Below are positions 45,494 through 54,707 of a stretch of 64,000 nt of DNA, piece after piece. The stretch comes from Astragalus membranaceus (lineage: Eukaryota; Streptophyta; Magnoliopsida; Fabales; Fabaceae): assembly GCA_039519185.1 (NCBI GenBank), contig CM076847.1:28207251-28271250 (forward strand). Direction: 5' to 3'. Below the pieces are notes generated by a model that saw only the letters and a program-made list of their open reading frames with translations, did not search any database and was not told the origin of the DNA. The first letter of the stretch is position 1; each line of letters opens with the position of its first letter. The position numbers and the translations under genes were made by a program.

Positions 45494-45783
45494 TGTTCTG
45501 GAGTGGGCTCGAAGGCCAATTCGTCCAACAGGCCCATCGCGGCCCAATACCTGACTTGCTCCGCAAGATGCGGCCGGCCCCGCAAAAACAGCAACGGCTA
45601 GAACGCCAACATTATATATACCACACCAGCATGTGGCTTCAGGTACGTTTTACTCACCTTGTGACCACCTGCCCGTTGAAACACCTCTGACTTGAGCGTT
45701 GGAGTGCCTTTGCAGGTACCACCCGCGTGCGGCTCAAAACTCGGTCCTTCATCCCAACGACCGAGCAACATCATCAGGCAGTA
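45494..45783 (+). repeat. El-6 3' LTR (290 bp)
   Basis: It matches 26632-26921 nearly base for base and starts right after the PPT. It ends CAGTA where the 5' copy has CAGCA, consistent with a C-to-T change in the terminal CA. El-4 sequence resumes directly after it. Confidence 0.85.
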
Positions 45784-47150
45784 AACTCGGTTCTTTAACA
45801 TCGACTCTTCAAGTTGAGACTCCATTTCCTTTACTTCTAAAGGAACGTTCAATAAGAAACAATAGATATTGATCCCGTGCCAGGAACCAATTCTACAGTA
45901 AACTCTACCTCTCGCTCTGGAGGTCCAGAAGAAACTTCATCGTGAAAACATCCAGAAGTCATTCACAACTTGTACAGATGATAAATCTAATACTAGTTTC
46001 AGTGGATGCAGACAACATAATAATATAGGCTTCCGCACCTTGGGATAATGATTGACCGGCTAAGGTGAACGAGATAACTGCTTCAGAGTTTGTCCTTGAC
46101 CCTTCAACTGATTCTGAAACGAAGCTGATAGTTAATTAACACAGTCGATTGCAACATGATTTGCAGTCATCCACTTCATACCCAAAATGGTGTCCACACT
46201 TCTCGTAGGAAAACAATAAATTCTACAACGAAATTTCCGCCTCCTATGACAAGTAGACAATTCTATATAAAGATTAGGTCTGGACACGACCCTTAGCAGC
46301 AGTTAAGATGGTTATCGGCTCGGATAGCGGAGATAAGGTTAATCCCAATCGATCTACTCACGATTGAGCCATTATACAATGGGTTGCACCCGAATCGTGT
46401 AATATACTAACGGAGTTATTGAAAACTGATCTCATACCCCTCAGTAGATTGTCTACAGTCGTAACTGTCTAAACATCCAGAGTGTTGACTCGTCCTCGTC
46501 TTGGAGCTGCTTGTGACTCCCCTCAGGGCACTCTTTTGCATAGTGACCCTCCTCCGCATTACTATAATAGCACCGATTAGATCTTCTCTTGAAATCACCA
46601 CTGTGAGGCTTTCCACAGTTAGAACATCTTCTGACCTTTGAAGAATCAAAGAATTGCATCTGCTTTTCCTTTGATGAAATTATCTTAGGACTTTGCATTC
46701 GGAGTTGATAATTCAACTACCTTCTTTCCTTTCCCATACTTCCTATGAGGTCATCCTCGGCGATATAGGCTGATTGTACCAAGGCAACATAATTGGTAAT
46801 AGTATAAGAACTGAGACCCTAAGACATAAAAGTACTAAGGCCCTTCTTATACATCTACATTCTCCATTCGTCATCCGGAGCTTACTTTACCACTTGGTAA
46901 AACTGATACAACTTCTCAAACTTAGTGGTGTATTCTTCCATCGTCATGCCACCTTTCCTGAGGATGTACCGGTTGGAGATTCCGGTTTTGGTCGAGGACT
47001 GCGTCTTGATCATCCTGTCATAATTCCGCTTATGATGCACTAAGTATTAAGTTGATCAGGCTCAATGTCTCTTAGCATCACAAGTGTAATTACAAAAAGG
47101 ACTAACAAGGAATCGACTCAACCCTAAACTAAGTCCGACTAGGTCGAACT
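45784..47150 (-). pseudogene. El-4 gag and protease remnants
   Basis: On the minus strand, broken frames keep recognisable family pieces: a zinc knuckle region CSNCGKPHSGDFKRRSNRCYYSN..GHYAKEC (about 46630-46530), the protease site HDSGATH at about 46399-46380, and NVPLEVKEMESQLEESMLKN before RT (45840-45786). The capsid part (about 46720-47020) and the protease-RT linker are full of stops. The start codon region still reads AATTATGACAGG near 47020, with the usual GCAG acceptor changed to GCGG. Decayed beyond function. Confidence 0.8.
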
Positions 47151-47162
47151 GCTCTGATACCA
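47151..47162 (-). promoter_or_regulatory. El-4 primer-binding site
   Basis: The minus strand reads TGGTATCAGAGC, perfect to the initiator-Met type, next to the truncated LTR end (ACAGT at 47167-47163). Confidence 0.88.
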
Positions 47163-47164
47163 AC

Positions 47165-48943
47165 TGTGAACGTGACACATAACTTTTCAACATAACACCG
47201 ACTGCACACACTGCTAATCCCGGTGAACCCCCTTACCAATAGTACTTTCCCTAATGGTATACGGGCCTAGGGTAAAGGATCATGACTTCCTTGCCTAGTA
47301 TGTTAACCTCGTGGGTCGTCACCCACACTCGATATATAAATATATGAATATATACTTTCACATGAACATTTAGTTCACTTATATTAGACCGTTAATCGAA
47401 CATAATACCCGCATTGGGCCGTTTCCCATAGTCGATATAATATATATCGTGAATCGTAGACCGGTTTAGACGAATAATTAATAATCACCCCGCGTCAATT
47501 ATACCATACCACGTAGGACTCATAGTCCGCTTTATTATTAGTAAAACATCTCCGCACACGTGTACTATTGTTCGGCTTTTCGAAAGAATTTCAACTTCAA
47601 AAGTATTTTATAAAACCCTTTTGAAACATACCAAAAATCATGGCATTATAAGCCTAATATCATTATAGAAGGGTTAGGAAAGGATTAGGAGAGGATTGGA
47701 ATCGATCGGGATTGTTTCGGGCAAGTTTGGAAAATTTGGACAGAACACAGCGCACGGTCCGTGCTCCCACACGCACGGGTCGTGCGCCCTGTAATGCATT
47801 TTTGAAAACAAACAGAATGACACGCACGGTCCGTGCGCCTGGGACGCACGACTCGTGCGCTTTTGACATCATTATATTTTATCCCGTTTTCACATTTTTC
47901 GTAGTTCCGACCAATTCCGATACCTGTTCCAGTCTAGTCCCAACATAAAAACAGTCCAAAACATATACAAACAATAATAATCATCAATCAATCAATCCAA
48001 AAATCAATTGGACATAAAACGCGATTTTCGTACAAAATACGTTTTCGATAACGAACCAAAACCGAAACACATTTCACAAATTAAGTTTATCAATTCAAAA
48101 GCCTAAACGTGAGTAAAAGTCACCCTTGAAGCGTGAACCACGATCGAGCCGAATTCACCGAGTAACCACACGAACATTCCCCGCATAAACTTTCCGTTCC
48201 GACGACGCTCAAATCCGCTTCCAAAGCTTTCCACTCGATCACGAAACCTCTTATTGACCGAAATACCGAATTCCTCGAAATCCTCCATGGACACTATTTA
48301 TCATCCCTAACCTCCAAAACTACTATTCATCCATAACCCCAAATCTTTGAATTTCAACCCCAAATCACCCAACTAGCTCCCAATCTTTCAATCGAACATC
48401 CTTCACCGATCCATCATCCTTGGGTTCGCGCGAAACACAATCCTAAGCTATCCTTAAGATTCAACCATCGAAACCTCACTTTTGAGCTCAAATTCGAAAA
48501 TGGTGGATTTGAGGAGAGTGAGTTGATGATGAAGATTTTGGTACCAAAACGAAGAAGAAGTAACGCTGAACGCTTTTCGTGTTGGAAGGAAGTCTTTTTG
48601 ATGAGCCGAATCCCCCCCTTTTTCCTCTTCTTCCTCCTCACTATTCTTTCTCTTCTCCCTTTTCTCTCCTTTCCCTCTCTGTTTCTCTTCTCTCGCTGCT
48701 TTCTTTATTTTCTTCCTTTCTTTTAATTAATTCTTTTCCTCTCTTCACTCACACACACACATTCATGCATACATATATATATTTATTAATATATACGTGG
48801 TAACGATCCGTATTATACGGTTAACGATCCGATGACAACCAATAAATAATGTTAGCACTCAATAAATTTACCAGTCAAGTACTAAATTAATTTAATTGGG
48901 TTAACATCCAAATAATTCGGCAAATTAGTTTGAGGATGTTACA
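47165..48943 (-). repeat. El-4 5' LTR (1779 bp) with ~590-bp internal deletion
   Basis: It matches 14280-16108 of the 3' LTR, but joins the terminal TGT directly to GAACGTGACAC, skipping the counterpart of about 13689-14277 (three of the four ~60-bp repeats). It also lacks a stretch of about 57 bp near the outer end (48804). The donor is changed from GTGAGT to GTGACT (48119). Palindrome pairs are kept at about 47751-47860. Confidence 0.88.
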
Positions 48944-48948
48944 CGCAC

Positions 48949-50260
48949 GATCCGTGCCCAGGGGCGCACGACCCGTGCGTCCCGTTTTATTTCCAATTCA
49001 TCCAACCCGAAGCAGGCGCACGATCCGTGCCCAGGGGCGCACGGTCCGTGCGACCTGTATCTGTTACCAAAATTTCACATATTTCTCATTTTCGCATTCC
49101 GTTCTCGCCCAATTCGATATTTAATTTCGATCACCTGAAACTCAAAATTTCCAACTATTCCAGAATATATATATATAAGTTATTTCATTTCAATGATTTA
49201 TTCAAAATTCTCCATAAACCATAAAACACCGTTTTGACTCAAAATCGCTTTTCGGTTCTAAGTCTTTCGAAAACGGAATGATTGCCTTATTATTTGAAAC
49301 AAACACAGTTTTCAGAATACACGAAAATGTCCCTAATCCGTGAGTAGAACTCACCTTTACACCGAAGTCTGAGAGTTGGGCCGAGAGACGAAATCGTTGA
49401 ACCGAAAACAACGAACTATCCCCGCTTAGAAACTGAATTCGAATGAGGATGATGGCTTTCTTTCTCTCAACACTGGAACAGCAACTCCACCTCAATGAGT
49501 GTTCCTCACAAACTTCCCCCAAGTCCAAGTGTAAGGCTAGTACTTCACCTTCAACATCTATAGCACGACATACAACCCATCAAGGTTCAAGACTCCATTA
49601 TTTCTCTTGGAGCTTCAAAGGGGGGTTGAACATGGTAGAGTGAGATATAGGGAGAGTTAGCTTCCGGAAATGGTACCAATGAAAAGGAAATCAAAAATGG
49701 AGTGGATGTCTGGAGAGAACACTTACATGCAAGAGGCTTGGTAGAAGTGATGGTGGCTCCTCCCTCTTTTCTCCTCTTCGCCTCCCTCTCCTCTTTCTCT
49801 CCTCCCCTATTCTGTTTTCCTTTCTCTTATTTCCAGCTGGAGTAAAAATGTTTGAGTGTGAGGCTGGTCAGGTGGGTATATGGGCTGGGGGTTTAAATGA
49901 TGGGGAAAAGACCAAACTACCCCTAGCCCATTAAGTCATAGGTTAGGTGTCAAATTTTCTCTTCGGTACAAAACCTCTCGATTAATCCGGTTCCGATCCG
50001 AAATTCCTCAATTCTTTCGGTTCGTAATTAATTATAACCTTCATAATTATATTTTAATAACTACGGGTGTGAAAAGACAGATTGCCCTTCGGGTCCGATT
50101 CCTCATTTTACTATGAATAGGCCACCCTTTAATGGAGAATAGGTTTTCTTGATAATTTTCCCGTCACATAAATCCCCGAGACACGACCAATTATTCCCAC
50201 AAATAATTAATCGGTCTTAGGTATCATAGTACGAGTCTTTAGAAAATTAGGGATGTTACA
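48949..50260 (-). repeat. El-2 5' LTR, segment 3 of 3
   Basis: It continues the LTR after El-4 and ends in TAGGGATGTTACA at 50260. It carries palindromes at 48944/48965 and 49017/49038 (21 bp within, 73 bp between pairs), a donor-like AAAG|GTGAGTTCTACTCACGG (GT at 49354-49353) and a CT-rich stretch (49750-49830). The following GAGCT is the predicted TSD. Confidence 0.85.
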
Positions 50261-51890
50261 GAGCTTATCAACTCCCCCACACTTAACTTTTGCTTGTCCT
50301 CAAGCAAATTTTCTGGCTCAATAAAAGTTTCAAATAAGTAACAAAGACAGCCAAATAAGGGACCCAAAATTAGAAACATAACGACAGACAATAGACAATA
50401 TAGCATATATGAGGTGTCAAAAGGTTGCCCAATTAGAGGCTCATGTCCCTGAAGAATACATTTTTGTGAACAAAGGCACTCGCTCACAATCTCTCTAAGT
50501 GTTTAGGGACTAGGGAAAATATACACTCAAGTTTCCACAAAATGCACATTACCATATGCTTGTAATTTGCCCAAATCTCCACTAAATAGTTCACATGCAT
50601 GCAAAAGATTGGGTGTTAAGGGTTGTAATGGGGCCAGGGTGAATTCATGTAGGGTAGGAAATAAGAAAGAAGGGATAATCAAAGGGCTAATAACAAGAAA
50701 TGAATAGTAACATTTGAAATCAAATATGGAGCTCCTATCTATTTTACAATTTTTTGCCCAAACTCCAAATTAATTCCATTTCCTTCTTCACTCTTTTTCT
50801 ATTGAGTAGACTCTTTTTGATTTGCCTTTTTTCTTGAGTAGGCCCTTTCATTTTTTTTTTGGATTTGCTCTTTGGCTCTTTCATTCTTTGATGTGCATTT
50901 TCCTCCTTGTTGCTTTTGTTTTTTTTTCTCAAATTTTCTTCCTATTTTTTTTTCATTTTTTTTTTGAGGAAAAGGTAAATACATGATTCACTCTTTTTTT
51001 TCCTGATAAGATAGACAACTAAAGAATAGGACAAAGTTTCAGTCCTAACAATATAGACAACAAAAAATATAGGACGAAATTGTAATTTTCAATAGTTGCT
51101 CCACATTTAATTCCAAATGGTTACCACAAACAAAAAAGAGAAAAATTATATCTGGGTACCAAAGAAAAAAATATAACAATTAAGCTCAAAGGGGGCAACT
51201 AAGGGATAAATTCAACAAACAACTCTGAGGCCAGAAAAATAATTAAATTACCCAAATCTTTTTACATGATGCAAATCAATTTTCGCCATGAAATGGTCAA
51301 AAGACAAATTCTAGAATGTAGCAAATTGGGAAACACACTCATAGAAATAAAAGGGGTAAAAATTTATGATTTAGTATCAATCCCCTTATGAAGGCTCAGA
51401 TCTCACATTTAGAAGCTAGTTCACAAAAAGTACTCAACAGGCATAATGCTAATTATCAGCTTCCTAAGGACAACCTCACAGTTACAATTAAGCACAAGTC
51501 TGTCAAGTAAATTAATTATGGGATCCCCTAGAGGCAAAATCTCTATTTTTTTTTCAACTTGAGGCATAAGTCGCTAAAATAAGCCAGGAAAAATGCTATC
51601 AACATATACGGTGGGTATGTGCATTAATAAAGATCAAGTGACAAAATAACTCTCCTCCCACACGCTAGTATGAAGCATGGTCCTCAATGCAAAATGATCA
51701 AATAGAAACTAGAGAAATAAATGAGAGAGAGAGTAATAGTGACTTCCCTGAGAGAGCTTGTAGTCCGAGCTTATTCCTAAAAACAAAATGAAACAAATTA
51801 AAAGTAAAAATAAAAATAAAAGAAAAGAAAACACAGGTTGCCTCCTGCGAAGCGCTTGTTTAACGTCATGAGCCTGAAGATAGTTGGTGC
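50261..51890 (-). other. El-9 3' end: LTR stub, PPT and untranslated region (Athila-like)
   Basis: On the minus strand the sequence TTTGCTTGAGGACAAGC then AAGTGTGGGGGAGT is the typical PPT region of Athila-type elements. TGATAAGCTC, the first ten LTR bases, follows and then El-2 interrupts. The rest is A/T-rich with long T/A runs (50850-51000). Near 51880-51840 GACGTTAAACAAGCGCTTCG and GGAGGCAACC match the sequence that usually follows the coding region in this lineage. No pol gene is present. Confidence 0.7.
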
Positions 51891-52390
51891 TCAATCAGGG
51901 GGCTCTCCAAGAGGAAATTTTACATCTAACGCTGTGCACCTTCTTCGTTTTCTAACAAGGTGGTTGACATTGTTCTTCCTTTTTCCACGTGGTGGATGAA
52001 CTTCAAAGGATGGTGAAATTTTTATTTTATCTCCATCCACCATTATGCTAGGATCCTGCAAAATAAGTCTTTTTTCCAAAAGGTCTTGCATCTTTAATTC
52101 ACTAAAAATGTTAGTTTCAACCACATCATCAAAATAAGGAGAAGTTAAAGAAGGGAAAATTTCATTGGAATTTAAAGCTTTAATAACATCCTCTTCTTTA
52201 CCACTCCTTAAAGTTACCTTTCCCCGGTGAACCTCAATCACAGCATCACCAATGGTTAAAACAATTTGCCCAAAAATAGGCGCTTTCTCCTCTTTCTCCA
52301 AATCTAGAACCATGGGATCTTTCTCAGTGTCCTCACAAATGCTCCCTTTAGTAGGATCTTTTGTTTCAATATGACTCCCTTCAGTGAGAG
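51891..52390 (-). pseudogene. El-9 gag-protease fragment (Athila-like)
   Basis: The minus-strand frame of at least 140 codons has KAPIFGQIVLTIGDAVIEVHRGKVTLRSG, which resembles the end of the Athila retropepsin region (GRPFLAT-like with IDV..GELTLRVG), flanked by acidic and basic low-complexity sequence. The frame is open upstream of the first ATG (52313) to about 52390, where El-10 begins. RT, RNase H and integrase are missing; the fragment passes straight into the 3' region. It is an internally deleted remnant. Confidence 0.6.
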
Positions 52391-53322
52391 AGAAGAGGAG
52401 AGGAAGAAGAGGACTTTCATGAAAACTCCATTTTTATGGCACAAAAATACTCACCTCTTCACCCTCTTCCTTTTGACAAAAAGATCATCAACAACAACCC
52501 ACTCTCTCATATTCTACCATTTTCGTTTTTAGTTAGAAATTGAGAGAAATCTTGTGTTGTTTCTTCTTTCTAGTGTTATGGAGGTTAGGGAAGACCAATT
52601 GTGTGTTTGGTTGTTAACTTGGAGAGAAGGAATCAAAGATTGGAGAGTTAGGGTTTGATTGTCAAAAAATTGGGTTTATGTGAAGGAGATGACTTGAGGT
52701 TAGGGATGATGAATAGTAATTTTTGATGATTGAAGGTTGATGTTGAGGTTCATGTTGAAAGATGAAAGCTTAGGAATCAAAGTTGGGGCTTTTGTGAGGA
52801 GCTTGAAGCCTAGGAGCTTATGTTGGTGTCTAGGTGCAAATTGGTACCGAGCGAGGATTTCTCGAGTCTCGCGAGCCGGATGTTCGAGTAGCGGAAAGTC
52901 TCGGTATTTCGTGATTTTCATCACGATAGGTGAGTTCTACTCACGTTTAGGATTTTTGTTTTTCGAATTAATTGATTGATCGTTTTATCGCTTTCGCTGG
53001 TCTGGACTATTACTTGATATTGTCTGTTTCGGGTTAGGAATCGATTGGAGCGAGTCTCGAGTTGTGTCGTGTTGAAATGGAATTTTTGGTGATTTGATTT
53101 CGAAAGATTTTGAGTTAAAAACCGTTATTTGAAAATATGTCGCGTTTTGATACAATTCGTTTAAAATGAGTTTTTGATTGATTTGATTGATTGTGTGACT
53201 TTGATTGAGACTGTTTTTATGGTTGTCAAAACTGTTTTCAATCGGAACAAGAATCGGAATTGAGCGGAATAGCGAATTTCGCAAGAAAACGGAAAACCTG
53301 CACTTTTCTGCAGATGGTCGTG

Positions 53323-53420
53323 TCGCGACCCATCCCCTTCGCGTCGCGACCGGGCCCAGTTTTGTTACGCAAATATTTCTGTCGCTTTTCGCGTCGCGAC
53401 GGTAGCAGTTCGCGTCGCGA
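53323..53420 (+). repeat. Two pairs of GTCGCGAC palindromes in El-10
   Basis: TCGCGA cores lie at 53323, 53344, 53394 and 53415: 21 bp within each pair and 71 bp between pairs. This is the same place and spacing as the CGCACG-N3-CGTGCG pairs of the other LTRs, but an unrelated sequence. Confidence 0.85.
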
Positions 53421-53939
53421 CGCTTTGCAGATTTTCAGCAACTATTCACTGTTTTTGTTTTCGCGATAACTTTTGATCCGGGAACCCGATTGAGGTGTTC
53501 TCAGGTGCTTTTGAAAGCTTATTGAAAGGCCTAATCAAATAAATGATTTAAATTGTATAATGAACTGTTTTTGAAGTTATAGATTGTTTCGAAAAACCGA
53601 CTAATAGTACACGTGTGCGGATATGTTTTACTGATAATAAAACGGACTATGAGTCCTACGTGGTACGGTATAACTGATGCGGGATGATTATTATTTATTT
53701 GTTTAAACCGGTCTACAATTCACGATATATATATATTATATCGACTATGGGAAACAGCCCAATGCGGGTATTATGTTCAATTATTGGTCTGAACGTAAAT
53801 GAACTAAATGTTCATATTATTGTAGATATATATATTATATCGAGTTTGGGTGACGACCCATGTTGACATACTAGGCGGGGCAGTCATGATCCCTTATCCT
53901 AGGCCCTGTGCCATTAGGGAAAGTACTATTGGTAAGGGG

Positions 53940-54190
53940 GTTCACCGGGTTTCAGCGTTCGCGCAGGCGGTGTTATGTTAAAAAGTTTGTTGTGCGATAC
54001 ACCGGGGTTAGCGTTCGCGCAGTCGGTATCGTACTGAGTCATAACATGTACACCGGGGTTTAGCGTTCGCGCAGGCGGAGTCATGTTAAAAGATTGGCTG
54101 TGCGATATACCGGGGTTAGCGTTCGCGCAGTCGGTGTCGTACTGGATTATAAAACATTCACCGGGTTTTAGCGTTCGCGCAGGCGGTGTC
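53940..54190 (+). repeat. Five ~57-bp repeats in El-10
   Basis: CACCGGGGTTAGCGTTCGCGCAGTCGG-type units alternate with CACCGGGTTTCAGCGTTCGCGCAGGCGG. These are the reverse-complement counterpart of the 14133-14341 repeats. Confidence 0.8.
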
Positions 54191-54636
54191 GTGTAAGTTA
54201 AAAAGAATTCTTAATTAAACCGAGAGCGTAGATAGGGGTCTCGGTAGAACTCACTGAGATTTTATCCCATTGTTTAAATGTTGTTGTTTTACAGAGAAAC
54301 AGGGAAAGAGGAGATCCAAGAAGCACGAGTAGGTTGTACTTGGATGGTCGCTGAAGATTTAGCTGTTGTGCTTAGTTCATGTTTTCCCTTGTATTCCATG
54401 TATCACAGCATTATGTATTTTATTCCGCTTTCTTGTATGATATTGAGCACTATAGTTTGCTGAAGGTTATGGTCAGAGAACCTTATCGGTCTTATTTGTA
54501 TTTAAGACTGTTTTGTTGTTATTCAGCAAGAACTATATTGCAGTGTTCATTATCTATGCAGGAATTTTTATATCTCTGATGATTTAGGGATGGTGCACTT
54601 GGGTATTTTTACATGTTAAAATATCGGGGTGTTACA

Positions 54637-54707
54637 TCCATTCTTTGAGGATGGTTTTCTTTGGCCAACTATAAGCTTTATATTCTTTCTAAACTGGATC
54701 GTATATG
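54637..54707. other. Short stretch between El-10 and El-11, nothing recognised
   Basis: It is 71 bp of A/T-rich sequence. It may be older host DNA, or the El-11 LTR may begin earlier than I place it. Confidence 0.3.

Larger units (their letters stand above)
26632..45783 (+). mobile_element. El-6: Tat-lineage Ty3/gypsy element interrupted by El-7 and El-8
   Basis: A 290-bp LTR start (26632-26921) is repeated at 45494-45783, flanking gag-pol in the plus orientation and an antisense gene. Without nested insertions it is about 9.7 kb. The Tat assignment rests on the second, archaeal-type RNase H between RNase H and integrase, the CRYHKSKGHDTNDC knuckle and the antisense ORF. A degraded 5-bp duplication (AATTT at 26627-26631, AACTC at 45784-45788) is possible but not clean. 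Confidence 0.85.
13686..48943 (-). mobile_element. El-4: decayed chromovirus lacking integrase, TSD CGCAC, carrying El-5 to El-8
   Basis: Both outer ends show LTR termini (TGTAACACC at 13686; GATGTTACA at 48943) flanked by CGCAC at 13681-13685 and 48944-48948. In minus orientation the order is 5' LTR 47165-48943, PBS, gag remnant, protease remnant, RT, RNase H, 3' spacer and 3' LTR 13686-16108. Without the nested elements it is about 8.1 kb. No integrase core is present. Its reading frames carry many stops and deletions. Confidence 0.88.
52385..54636 (+). repeat. El-10: 5'-truncated chromovirus LTR
   Basis: It ends TATCGGGGTGTTACA and is collinear with the El-4 LTR: GA-rich leader (52385-52415), donor-like ATAG|GTGAGTTCTACTCACG (GT at 52930), a paired-palindrome block (53323-53420), CTTTTGATCCGGGAACCCG (53468), and five ~57-bp repeats (53940-54190). 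The first few hundred bases and the TG start are missing. There is no PBS or internal region downstream. Probably a truncated solo LTR. Confidence 0.75.

Noticed and set aside
50744..50984. Lys-rich minus-strand peptides
   Set aside because: Translation of T-rich runs in the El-9 untranslated region.
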